DNA of 16,030 nt from NCBI GenBank assembly GCA_026770585.1, contig MU647956.1, forward strand, positions 21,831 through 37,860. The letters are read 5' to 3'. A program made the position numbers and the translations under genes. Source of the DNA: Baffinella frigidus. Taxonomy: Eukaryota; Cryptophyceae; Cryptomonadales; Baffinellaceae. The notes under the pieces were generated by a model. That model did not search any database. It was not told where the DNA came from and was given only the letters and a program-made list of their open reading frames with translations. Numbering within the stretch: the first letter of the stretch is position 1; every line of letters starts with the position of its first letter. Below are positions 3,601-8,869 of the stretch, piece after piece.

Positions 3601-5876
3601 TGGGATCCTTCACTCCTTTGCAGATCAACTCCGACTTGTCTCCAAAAGTGGCCGATCCGTGGGACACACGTGTGAACTGACCGCAATGCCCGTGTGAACT
3701 GGCCGCCATTGAATTGTCGAGTTTTAGAGGAGAGGGGTTAGTTGGCTGTTCCTTGCAGACATGGAGGACAGTGATGTTCTCGGGGTTCTGCTACGGATCA
3801 AATCGATTTTTCTCCAAAAGTGGCGGATTTGTGGGACGAATGTGGTCCGAATGTGTGAACTGTCCGCAATCCCCTAGCAGCGCTTCCGCGTGGAGGGGTT
3901 GTTTGCAGGGTTGGTTGCCTGCCCCTTGGGACACGTTGAAGACGGTGATGTTCTTGGGGTTCTGTTACGGATCAAACCGACTTGTCTCCAAAAGTGACCG
4001 AACCCAAAGTGGCCGATCCGTGGGGGACACATGTGTGAACTGACCGCAATTCCCTAGTAGCGCAATTCCCTGGCAGAGGTGGGGTTATTTGCCTGCTCCT
4101 TGGACACGTCGAAGACGGTGATGTTTTCGGGGTTCTGGACTCCGTTGCGGATCATCCCACCCATGATCGCCTGTCGGGGGTGTTGACCATGTCAGGATAG
4201 AGAAGTTGGTGAGCCTGCTATGGGCAGCCCTCTAAACCCCACACCAAATCTGGTACTATGGTGCTGTCATGGTCGGCATAGCCCCAAACCCTGCCAGACT
4301 CCAAACCCCACACCAGGTGAGCCCTCAGAGGGGTTCTGGACGCCGTTGTGGATCATCCCACCCATGATCGCCTGTCGGAGGTGTTGACCATGTTAATAGG
4401 TTAACGTCCTGAAACCCGGGTAGTTAGGCCTACGGTGTTGCCTACGGTAGGCCGTAGGGCCCTAGGGGGGGTCCTACGAAACATGATCGCCTGGTGTGGG
4501 GGTTGGAGGTTGGGAGGGCCACTTAGGAGCCACCGGGGGCTTCACGGATACAGTCCATCTACACGATTTTACTGGAATCGTATCCATTTGCATTGGATTC
4601 TAACCGCATTTCCCCCGGAAATTCGGGGGGGGAGGAACTCGGCCGCTGCTAAGTGGTTAGGGCCATGCCGGCCATGATAGCACCATAGTACCAGATTTGT
4701 ACCAGGAACACCATTGCGTATCATCCCACATGTGATCGCGGGTGTGGGGTTGGTTTGGGTTGGGGGTTGGGGGTTGGGTTGGGGGTCGGAGTCTTGGGTG
4801 CAGGGTCGGAGTTTTGGGTGCAGGGTTTGTACCAGGAATGCCGTTGCGTGTCATCCCACCCATGATCGCGGGTTTGGGGTTTGGATTGGGGGTTCGGGTT
4901 TGGGTTGGGGGTCGGAGTTTTGGGTGCAGGGTTTGGGGCTATGCCGATCATGGTAGTCGGCACGCATAGAGAAACAGAGCGTGCCAGATGTGTACCAGGA
5001 ACACGCCAAAGGACAATAGCCCGCTGTCCCAACAATGTGGAATTTGTACCACGCAACACTTTTACAACGAAACGCCGCGTCCTGAAATCCCCATTTGTGC
5101 ACTTTGGTGGCCTGGTGCGCGGGATCATGCAAAAAGCATACGCCAGCGAGGTACTTACAGCCTACGGATTGCCTACGGTAGAAGGCCCCCCTCCTACGAC
5201 TCTAAAAGTCGTAAAAGTCGTAGGAGGGGGGCTCCTACCGTAGGCAATCCGTAGGCTGTAAGTACCTCGCTGGCGTTAGCATGTGGCAAGAGGGAGGACC
5301 TTGGCCATGTTGCCGGCGCCGATGAAGCTGATCTTCTGGCAGAGCGAATCAACCTCCGTCTCCTGCACTCGCGCACACCTCTCAGTCCACGCGATTCGGT
5401 GCTTGACAAAGCGTCAGGACCCTGCAACTCTGCGCCTAGCAAATTTGTTGAGCCTGCTTGGGCAGCCCTCAGGCGGCGCGAGAACTCGCAGCCAGGGCAA
5501 CGCCCCTCGGGTGCGGGGGCGTCACGCAGCGGGAAGAGGGAGGGGTGTGTGAGGGGGCAACCTCCGCGGGAGCTGTCGATTGGCTCTTCTCCAGCCCCCC
5601 AGCCCCCGCCCCTACCGGGCCGCTTTGATTCCGCCACAGCGGCTGCTGCCCCGCGGTGGTGATCCCGCCACCATGCCACGCGGCAGGCCGGGCTGCTACC
5701 GACGGCTCCGCCCGCCGTTTTGAGAGCAGGAGCGTGCGCGAGGGCGTAGCCGCATGTCGAGGGTGCGTACGCAGGGATGGGGTCGCAATCCCAGCCTTGA
5801 CGACGAAGGTGCGCGCAGTCAGCAACGTGCTGGGGAGCGCCGCCCGCGCGGCGTTGGTGGCCCGTGCGGTAGACAT
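570..5876 (-). CDS. P5CR: Pyrroline-5-carboxylate reductase, multi-exon, 3' end beyond the window
   Basis: Reduces 1-pyrroline-5-carboxylate to proline with NAD(P)H. The proposed model joins 5876-5616, 5362-5300, 4170-4093, 2835-2748, 1467-1418 and 624-570. All junctions keep frame (phases 0,0,0,1,0), giving 198 residues plus the first base of the next codon. Seen in order: an Arg/Ala/Ser leader with one acidic residue; KISFIGAGNMAK (dinucleotide-binding glycine motif); AIMGGMIRNGV; NITVFDVSKEQ; FPGVKQTSNLFDMINTSDIVMI; GVKPQNVEGMM; ETIMVSIVAG. These match the N-terminal Rossmann half of ProC/P5CR, and about 100 residues separate KISF from VSIVAG, as in bacterial ProC. The C-terminal half (MPNTP and SGSGPAY regions) is absent from the window. 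Donors are GT, GT, GC, GT, GC and GT; all acceptors are AG. The exons look intact, so it may be active, but transcription is unproven. The leader suggests mitochondrial or plastid import (inference). Confidence 0.85.
683..720 (+). repeat. TATGTAGT short tandem repeat
   Basis: About four units of TGTAGTTATATA type follow one another in P5CR intron 5. It is a simple AT-rich microsatellite; nothing suggests a function. Confidence 0.7.
871..918 (+). repeat. (AAG)16 microsatellite
   Basis: Sixteen perfect AAG units, i.e. CTT units on the P5CR transcript in intron 5. A long pyrimidine run like this could act as a polypyrimidine tract, but no exon follows directly. The acidic peptide it would encode on the plus strand is an artefact. 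Confidence 0.95.
926..979 (+). repeat. Two tandem 27-bp units
   Basis: Two perfect 27-base copies (926-952 and 953-979) beginning CGTAACTCTGCATATATTGC lie directly after the microsatellite, within P5CR intron 5. Confidence 0.9.
1001..1054 (+). mobile_element. Remnant of foldback family D (right end)
   Basis: The segment runs from TGGTACAAAT through ATTCACAACCCCACAT to the terminus CTCGAGTGG. This matches the right arms of the complete family D copies at 14466-14677 and 15355-15553. No left terminus CCACTCGAGG is seen nearby, so it is a truncated, diverged copy. Confidence 0.55.
1088..1227. mobile_element. Foldback element M, copy 1
   Basis: A 140-bp near-perfect inverted repeat with ends CCACCAACCCTCACA and TGTGAGGGTTGGTGG. 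It folds down to a central hairpin at 1148-1168 (GGCCGTCGG, three-base loop ATC, CCGACGGCC). It is the first of two units in a 172-bp tandem duplication (1064-1235 and 1236-1407) within P5CR intron 5. It has no coding capacity. Confidence 0.9.
1260..1399. mobile_element. Foldback element M, copy 2
   Basis: The second 140-bp copy, exactly 172 bp from the first. The two differ at scattered single bases and small indels. Its end lies only 18 bp from the 3' end of P5CR exon 5, so in pre-mRNA two long hairpins would sit immediately after the exon 5 donor. Confidence 0.9.
1418..1467 (-). CDS. P5CR: P5CR exon 5 (VKPQ block)
   Basis: After the acceptor ACACCAG, GC completes the split glycine codon begun by exon 4, then VKPQNVEGMMKDLQEE. 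VKPQ is one of the most conserved ProC signatures, closing the Rossmann half. No GT occurs between this block and the next in-frame stop, so the likeliest donor is GAG|GCACGC (GC type), giving phase 0 into exon 6. Confidence 0.8.
1468..1838 (+). repeat. Start of P5CR intron 4: telomere-like tract and unique sequence
   Basis: The stretch at 1571-1672 is again degenerate TTTAGGG-like (GGGTTAAGGGTTAAGGGTTT). The remaining part, 1673-1838, has no exon, repeat or RNA that I can recognise, apart from the duplicated segment that begins at 1810. Confidence 0.7.
1810..2146 (+). repeat. Direct duplication, one copy carrying an insertion
   Basis: The copy at 1810-2044 and the copy at 2051-2146 share CCCTCCGAAGATGGATG, then CCGCACACAGCAAACCAAA, ending in ATCGGGGGTTGGCG. 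The first copy is interrupted by foldback element A1 and the second is not, so the second shows the pre-insertion state. Confidence 0.85.
1839..1939. mobile_element. Foldback MITE family A, copy 1 (TA target)
   Basis: Ends are CCCTCAAGTGGCCA and its exact reverse complement, with TA on both sides. It contains palindrome GGCGGTCAAATTTGACCGCC and a core with GGTCCTAGGGCCCTACGGTAGGGC. Copy 2 at 9559-9658 shares ends and core. TA duplication and short size resemble non-autonomous Tc1/mariner-type elements. The 39 bp at its right end (1911-1949) are tandemly repeated at 1950-1988. Confidence 0.85.
2235..2582. mobile_element. Foldback family C, copy 1, interrupted by element B1
   Basis: Left end CCACGCAGCGGAC at 2235-2247 and right end CTTCGAAGTCCGCTGTGTGG at 2563-2582 match the ends of the complete copy at 14813-14974. 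Inside are the GGCC hairpin (ATTTTCGGCCC), CTTATCCGTAGGAACCCCC, and the core CTACGGGTTGCCTACCGTAGGG. Element B1 (2248-2423) sits within the left inverted repeat. It lies in P5CR intron 4. Confidence 0.8.
2248..2423. mobile_element. Foldback MITE family B, copy 1
   Basis: A 176-bp element with perfect 24-bp inverted ends starting TACCACGCAAGAGTGTAGGG. The interior holds a perfect 26-bp palindrome at 2362-2387 centred on GAATTC. A second copy of identical length lies at 7732-7907 in the opposite orientation. I see no clear target duplication here because the flanks are family C arm sequence. Confidence 0.9.
2637..2686 (-). pseudogene. Partial copy of P5CR exon 4 (3' half)
   Basis: These 50 bases repeat 2746-2795 with few changes, offset by 109 bp. 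On the minus strand it reads SNLFDMINTSDIAMI, then the donor region. It lacks the 5' half of the exon and an acceptor. Confidence 0.7.
2694..2744 (+). repeat. Three tandem 17-bp units
   Basis: AAGGGGGTCRYGRGAAT is repeated three times (2694-2710, 2711-2727, 2728-2744), ending three bases inside the donor side of exon 4's intron. A more diverged unit lies at about 2614-2631. Confidence 0.85.
2748..2835 (-). CDS. P5CR: P5CR exon 4 (second half of Rossmann fold)
   Basis: After the acceptor GCCCGCAG the exon reads MDSCCAKFPG, then VKQTSNLFDMINTSDIVMI and the first base of a glycine codon, then a GT donor (GTTATT). It matches the ProC segment where a Gly-Val pair starts a strand and is followed by the acidic S/A-D-(I/V)-V strand before VKPQ. 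An upstream acceptor is possible, since the frame stays open to EARCPQ, which would add a few residues. Confidence 0.8.
2855..3000 (+). repeat. Tandem ~20-bp repeat CAGCACACTTGCTGACMCCT
   Basis: About seven full or partial units run up to the acceptor side of P5CR exon 4. On the transcript strand this is AGGGGTCAGCAAGTGTGCTG. Expansion here places repeated AG dinucleotides upstream of the splice acceptor, which could create competing acceptors. Confidence 0.9.
3008..3045 (-). pseudogene. Degenerate copy of P5CR exon 4 (5' half)
   Basis: GGGAAGTTGGCACAGCAC followed by a diverged tail aligns with 2812-2846 (GGGAACTTGGCGCAGCAC) of exon 4. The minus-strand reading contains a stop. With the 3'-half copy at 2637-2686, exon 4 is flanked on both sides by its own fragments. 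Confidence 0.6.
3147..3372 (+). repeat. Telomere-like tract in P5CR intron 3
   Basis: Degenerate units such as GGGTTCAGGGTTTAGGG, GGGTGTAGGG and GGGTTCAG continue for over 200 bp. This is the fourth block of the kind within the gene. Confidence 0.8.
3394..3531. mobile_element. MITE-like family L, copy 1
   Basis: A 138-bp element with ends CCACTAAGCAGC and GCTGCTAGGTGG. It shares GGGGGCTTCACGGATACAGT and the following GATTTTACT with copy 2 at 4519-4656, which is also exactly 138 bp. Only the ends are inverted; the interior does not fold over its full length. Confidence 0.8.
3558..4092 (-). pseudogene. Tandem array of three partial P5CR exon 3 copies
   Basis: Three units of roughly 175-180 bp begin near 3558, 3738 and 3911. 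Each carries the 3' half of exon 3 followed on the minus side by copied flanking sequence (CTCCAAAAGTGGCCGATC, TGTGAACTGACCGCAAT). Readings are QNITVFDVS then a stop, QNPENITVLHVCKEQ, and QNPKNITVFNVSQ. Each lacks the exon's 5' half, AIMGGMIRNG. The array ends at the intact exon 3. The pieces look like unequal-crossover products; whether any is spliced is unknown. Confidence 0.75.
4093..4170 (-). CDS. P5CR: P5CR exon 3 (AIMGGM block)
   Basis: After the acceptor CCCGACAG come 26 codons: AIMGGMIRNG, VQNPENITVF, DVSKEQ. This directly continues FIGAGNMAK of exon 2, as in ProC where GNMAxA(I/L)xGG(L/M) is contiguous. No GT lies between KEQ and the next in-frame stop, so the donor is probably GAG CAG|GCAAAT (GC type), giving phase 0 into exon 4. 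Confidence 0.85.
4246..4284 (+). repeat. Inverted copy of the exon-3-like segment 4660-4698
   Basis: AAATCTGGTACTATGGTGCT and the next 19 bases match the reverse complement of 4660-4698 with four or so differences. Both contain an exon 3 start-like reading (A[IV]M.G[MI]A). The pair would form a foldback with a loop of about 375 bp. Confidence 0.65.
4331..4393 (-). pseudogene. Partial copy of P5CR exon 3 (5' half) with its acceptor
   Basis: A 63-bp near-identical repeat of 4130-4192, offset 201 bp. It keeps the acceptor CGACAG and AIMGGMIHNGVQNP, then diverges. Because it has a good acceptor upstream of the real exon 3, it could compete in splicing. The sequence just before the acceptor (AACACCTCCGACA) also occurs inside exon 4, suggesting a chimeric duplication. 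Confidence 0.75.
4404..4481 (+). mobile_element. Half-copy of foldback family E
   Basis: ACGTCCTGAAACCCGGGTAG, then TTAGGCCTACGGTGTTGCC and GTCCTACGAAACAT match the left arm and loop of the complete copy at 12461-12610. The right arm is missing, so the element is truncated. Confidence 0.75.
4519..4656. mobile_element. MITE-like family L, copy 2
   Basis: Ends are CCACTTAGGAGC and GCTGCTAAGTGG. The length (138 bp) equals that of copy 1 at 3394-3531. The copies share GGGGGCTTCACGGATACAGT but have diverged clearly elsewhere. Confidence 0.8.
4658..4945 (-). pseudogene. Two degenerate P5CR exon 3 copies with G-rich spacers
   Basis: At 4705-4739 the minus strand reads AITCGMIRNGVPGTN, and at 4835-4869 AIMGGMTRNGIPGTN. 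Both match the first ten codons of exon 3 and then diverge into a CCTGGTACAAA motif. They are separated by GGGTTGGGGGT-type tracts (about 4742-4830 and 4870-4935). A start-like piece (AIMAGMA) lies at 4658-4678. Each has CGCGATC rather than a clear AG acceptor, so they are unlikely to be spliced as exon 3. Confidence 0.65.
5140..5276. mobile_element. Foldback element F
   Basis: A 137-bp inverted repeat with ends ACGCCAGCGAGGTACTTACA and its exact reverse complement. The arms continue through GCCTACGGATTGCCTACGGT to a small apex with repeated AGTCGTA. Arms are almost perfectly paired. It lies 24 bp past the donor of P5CR exon 2. It shares the CCTACGG...TTGCCTAC core with families C and E. Confidence 0.9.
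5300..5362 (-). CDS. P5CR: P5CR exon 2 (nucleotide-binding motif)
   Basis: After the acceptor GAGTGCAG it has 21 codons, ETEVDSLCQ then KISFIGAGNMAK, followed by GT (GTCCTC). GAGNMA is the glycine-rich dinucleotide-binding loop, and the KI.FIGAGNMA pattern is characteristic of ProC. A nearer acceptor, CTCTGCCAG just before K, also keeps frame. Without splicing the frame hits a stop within a few codons. Confidence 0.85.
5616..5876 (-). CDS. P5CR: P5CR exon 1: presequence-like leader
   Basis: It has 87 codons from MSTARATNAARAALPSTLL to WRNQSGP, ending exactly in phase 0 at a GT donor (GTAGGG). Composition is Arg 10, Lys 2, Glu 1, Asp 0, rich in Ala, Ser and Thr, which is typical of mitochondrial or plastid targeting peptides. 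Its assignment to P5CR rests on position, frame and GC-rich context, since leaders are not conserved. An in-frame Met at 6140 would add 88 residues, so the start is uncertain. Confidence 0.6.
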
Positions 5877-6640
5877 GCCTGCTGCCAGTCCTGGAGACGG
5901 CACCCCGTCAGGGTTGTGCAGGGATCCGCAGGACAAATTCAGAGGTGTTCGTGTGTGAGCACCAGGGTAAGCCGCGTGCGTGCGGTGCAAGCGGGGAAGG
6001 TGAGATCGCAAGAAGGCCACCGATTGAGGTGGGGAGCTACCGAGAACGAGGTGAAAGATGTGCGAGGCCGCGAACCTGTGTGTAAACCTTGTGGTCCTTT
6101 TAAGGAACCTGCAAGATTCCGACTCCCTGAGAAATCTCAAAAGTCAAGTTGCCTGTCAAAAGTTGCTGACAACATTTGACCAGTACCCCTTCCTACATTT
6201 GACCGGAACCGCCCAAAGCACCAATAACTGGTAAATTTGCCAGATAGGCTTGACGCGCGATCCATCGGGAGCGGCCCCTTGAACCACAGCGGGCGGAGCC
6301 CAATGCTCTATTTGGGAAGCAAGGCCGACCCGATCCTAGCTTGGGGAAGGCACGGGCTGACACCGACAATCCTGTCTAATGAACACGAAATCAACGAAAT
6401 AACGAAATAACCAAGGAAACCCTCGCTTTTCCCCAAGCACCAAAGCACCAACGTCGAACCCTCTTCAATGAATTCAGTAATCAGCACCAAAGCACCACAG
6501 CATGACCATGGCTTTTCTGCAGGAAAGCGAAAATGCTTTTTCTGCCATGAGTAGAAATACAGTGGGTCTCCGTGTTTTTTACGTCGTTCTATTTGGTACC
6601 AGGAATAGGCCTAAAACCCACACAAGATCCCACGCGTCAT
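5877..6640 (-). other. 5' flank of the P5CR gene
   Basis: The frame of exon 1 stays open to a Met at 6140, reading MRFLRESESCRFLKRTTRFT onward. This could be a longer N-terminus or open 5' UTR. No TATA box or other promoter is convincing. From 6141 to 6640 I see no gene, only scattered GCACCAAA words (about 6215, 6436-6450, 6483-6498) and a diverged CCTGTCAAAAGTTGC word that recurs near 8350 and 9380. Confidence 0.45.
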
Positions 6641-6740
6641 GACGCGATCCGAAAGCAAAAATGCTTTCTCTGCAGTCCTTTCTACGGAAGGGCGTGTCGT
6701 TGGGCTAAGTTGGGAGCATTTAAAACCTTAAGGATCTAAA
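6641..6740 (+). repeat. Dispersed repeat H2
   Basis: Subtype H2: GCGATCCGAAAGCAAAAATG then CTTTCTCTGCAG, CCTTTCTACGGAAGGGCG, TGTCGTTGG, TTGGGAG and a tail with CCTTAAGGATCTAAA. Near its start GAAAGCA and TGCTTTC can pair around AAAA. Confidence 0.8.
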
Positions 6741-6929
6741 ATGGCCCGGGTGAAGGATCGCGTGCGGACGCCTCTGCCGGGGCCGATTTCGGATTTTCGA
6801 AAAAGGTGTCCGCTGTTTCACCGAGCTCGATTACTGTCGTCCTCCTCGACAACTTTCATCCTTACACAATTTTGATCGGACATGGCACGGCCCCGGCAGA
6901 GGCGTCCACGCGCGACCTCGAGGGCGCTT

Positions 6930-7024
6930 CCTTTAGGTCCTTTAGGTTCTTCGAGCTCCCAACATAGGCGGACACCGGAACTGGTTCTGCAGGAAAGCCA
7001 TGCTTCCTTTCGCATCACATTCAG
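6930..7024 (-). repeat. Dispersed repeat H1
   Basis: Subtype H1, reverse orientation: tail CCTTTAGGTCCTTTAGGTTC, then CATAGGCGGACACCGGAACT, GGTTCTGCAG, and CATGCTTCCTTTCGCATCAC. The open reading frame it carries is repeat-derived. Confidence 0.85.
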
Positions 7025-7251
7025 CCTATGATTCAGGCCCCAAATTCAAATCCGCGATCTTAGGTCTACTATAGAGCTAAAAACATCTTAAATGTATTTT
7101 AGCCATAAGAAGATATCATATCTGCGAGATTTGAGATATTGATTGATGACCGCAGGTCTTAAGTTGGCATTTAGAAGGACCCAAATTCATCCCGTCTTTC
7201 TGCTGCTCGGAACCCCACTTGAAATATCCCCTTGTCTCTGCTGAACTTTTT
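7025..7251. other. No recognisable feature
   Basis: Moderately AT-rich sequence without an exon-like block, inverted repeat or tandem repeat that I can support. A short open frame at 7116-7316 on the minus strand has no recognisable motif. Confidence 0.4.
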
Positions 7252-7345
7252 TCAGGTCCTACGAGCTCGTACGGAAAGGCGTGTCGTTGGGCTATGCCCG
7301 GGTTTGAGAAAACCAAAACCTGAAGGACCTTTAAAGGACCAGTTC
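7252..7345 (+). repeat. Chimeric H2/H1 repeat fragment
   Basis: The segment starts with H2 sequence (GGAAAGGCGTGTCGTTGGGC) and ends with H1 sequence (CCAGTTCCGGTGTCCGCCTA). An ACCTGAAGGACCTTTAAAGG tail motif lies between. It shows recombination between subtypes. Confidence 0.6.
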
Positions 7346-7485
7346 CGGTGTCCGCCTACAAAGAACCTCAACGACTTCGACTGCTGGAGGCTGATCCGAA
7401 AGGAAGCATGGCTAAAGGACCTAAAGAGGGGGGCGAGCTGCTGTCCTGTCTGGATTCCAGAACAGGCAAAGGCCCGGTACAGGGG

Positions 7486-7592
7486 TACCTCGCTCATAAG
7501 AAAGCGCCCCCCCCTAGGACCCTACAGTGGGACCATGCCCAGGGTCCTATGGTGGTCCTAGGGGGGGGGGGCGTTTTCATATGAGCGAGGTA
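7486..7592. mobile_element. Foldback element G with 9-bp flanking repeats
   Basis: Ends TACCTCGCTCATA and TATGAGCGAGGTA lead to arms with CGCCCCCCCCTAGGACC paired to GGTCCTAGGGGGGGGGGGGC. The apex carries CCTACAGTGGGACC. The 9-mer GCCCGGTAC occurs at 7472-7480 and 7593-7601. It directly abuts the right end and is five bases away on the left, so it may be a target duplication. Confidence 0.8.
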
Positions 7593-7731
7593 GCCCGGTA
7601 CGTCTCCCGCGGCTGTGCTCACTACGGCACCACGCGCTGAAACGTTGACGGGCAACAACCATCCTGAAAGGACCTTGACCATCTTGAAACGTGCGTGCTG
7701 CTGCTAAAGTATGACGCTCATTAAAGCTCCA

Positions 7732-7907
7732 TACCACGCAAGAGTGTAGGGCAGAGTGACCCACAGGAGAAATAGTAGAATTCTACTATTTCTGAAGTTC
7801 ATAAGTGGACATTCTCCCCAGAGAAAAATCGAAATTTCGGAAAGTTGGTACAAATTCCGTGTGAACTGACTTGTTTTCCTAGGTCAGCCCTACACTCTTG
7901 CGTGGTA
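7732..7907. mobile_element. Foldback MITE family B, copy 2, with flanking AGCTCCA repeats
   Basis: A 176-bp copy, inverted relative to B1, with TACCACGCAAGAGTGTAGGG ends (one arm has TCAGCCC for TCTGCCC). It contains the 26-bp GAATTC palindrome and TGGTACAAAT at 7846-7855. AGCTCCA is repeated immediately outside both ends (7725-7731 and 7908-7914, each adjoining TA). This is a credible 7-9 bp target duplication, longer than the TA seen in family A. Confidence 0.9.
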
Positions 7908-7928
7908 AGCTCCATAAGCGTACGCCTC

Positions 7929-8107
7929 GTAGAGCGTTTGCGGTAATTGTTGTCCGTTTTCGATTCGCAGTTTTCGGGTTTTCGGGTTTTCATTTGTACC
8001 AGAAATGTCCATTTAAAATGTTTTACGACCTTTACAACATTTTAAAAAAACCGAAAAACCGAAGACTGCAAGTCGAAAACGGACAACAATTACCGCAAAC
8101 GCTCTAC
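7929..8107. mobile_element. Foldback element I, copy 1
   Basis: A 179-bp inverted repeat whose first 35 bases, starting GTAGAGCGTTTGCGGTAATT, are perfectly complementary to the last 35. The interior holds CATTTGTACCAGAAATGTCC and an inner pair around CATTTTAAA. A diverged relative lies inverted at about 8870-9040. The reading frame across it is an artefact of the repeat. Confidence 0.9.
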
Positions 8108-8139
8108 CCACTTGCTGTGATCAGATATCGTCAACCAAG

Positions 8140-8207
8140 ACATAGGCAGACACCGGAACTGGTTCTGCAGAAAAGCCATGCTTCCTTTCGGATCACATTC
8201 AGGCCCC
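8140..8207 (-). repeat. Dispersed repeat H1, tail missing
   Basis: CATAGGCAGACACCGGAACT, GGTTCTGCAG and CATGCTTCCTTTCGGATCAC followed by ATTCAGGCCCCCC. The ACCTAAAGG tail is absent. Confidence 0.8.
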
Positions 8208-8472
8208 CCCGGTGGCTTCTCAAAGAACAGGCCTCCCTCCATCCCTTTTCAAACCGCCACCAATCCCTAGAGGTCATTACCCCTTGACCAACATTGATAA
8301 AAATAAAGAAACCTAAGATTCCCCCGTGACCCTGAAAAAGTTGTCAAAGATGCCCTGTCAAAAGTTGCCGACAGACCTAAAGTTGCCCGGGGTTATAAAG
8401 GACCAAAGCACGAAATTAGCACGAACATGTTCGAACAAAAAGCACCAAAGATGAACACAAACGTCAACTTTA

Positions 8473-8570
8473 CACCGGGGGGCTTGATGTGATCCGAAAG
8501 GAACCATGGCTTTTCTGCAAAACCAGTTCCAGTGTCCGCCTGTGTTGAGAGCTCGAAGAACCTAACGGAA
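8473..8570 (+). repeat. Dispersed repeat H1
   Basis: ACCGGGGGGCTTGATGTGATCC then GAAAGGAACCATGGCTTTTC, CTGCAAAACCAGTTCC, AGTGTCCGCC and GAAGAACCTAACGGAAC. The preceding 8210-8470 has no supported feature. Confidence 0.85.
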
Positions 8571-8617
8571 CTAAAAAGGAGGGTAGAGAAAGGGCAAAAC
8601 GGCGAATTGATTCAGAA

Positions 8618-8728
8618 ATGTCCAGAAATGTAAAGGCTGTGAGGAGAGCCTTTGGTTTGACTCAAACGCCCGATGAGGATACCCTTCAGCCGGTTTTTGC
8701 CGCGACCCTTCTGCACCGGGGAGCCTGA
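8618..8728 (+). CDS. Short open segment, possible captured exon
   Basis: The frame reads MSRNVKAVRRAFGLTQTPDE then DTLQPVFAATLLHRGA and stops inside the next H1 repeat. It is preceded by TTGATTCAG, a usable AG acceptor, and contains a possible donor at CTTCAGCCG|GTTTTT. The composition is protein-like and, unlike its surroundings, it is not a copy of a repeat seen elsewhere in the window. I do not recognise the sequence. It could be chance. Confidence 0.2.
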   Translation: MSRNVKAVRRAFGLTQTPDEDTLQPVFAATLLHRGA

Positions 8729-8795
8729 TGTGGTTCGAAAGGAACCATGGCCTTTCTGCAGGATAAGTTCCGGTGTCCGCCTATGGTGGGAGTTA
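8714..8795 (+). repeat. Dispersed repeat H1
   Basis: CACCGGGGAGCCTGATGTGG, TTCGAAAGGAACCATGGCC, TTTCTGCAGGATAAGTTCCG, GTGTCCGCCTATGGTGGGAG. It lacks a clear tail. Confidence 0.85.
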
Positions 8796-8869
8796 GAATA
8801 TCGTCAAGGAAATAAAAAGTAATAAGAAATGAAAATGAAACAAGTTCATCTTCGTGTCACCACAGTGTT

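Noticed and set aside
4714-5132. Pro- or Gly-rich proteins on both strands
   Set aside because: They translate G-rich GGGTTGGGG tracts and decayed exon 3 copies. The only protein-like parts are the exon 3 fragments.
5194-5679. Minus-strand 161-residue open frame
   Set aside because: It is an out-of-frame reading across P5CR intron 1, exon 2 and foldback F. The ProC motif is in a different frame.
7232-7764. Overlapping open frames with GTSLIRKRPP and MSEVPLYRA
   Set aside because: These peptides are the two strands of foldback element G ends; the frames exist because of the repeat.
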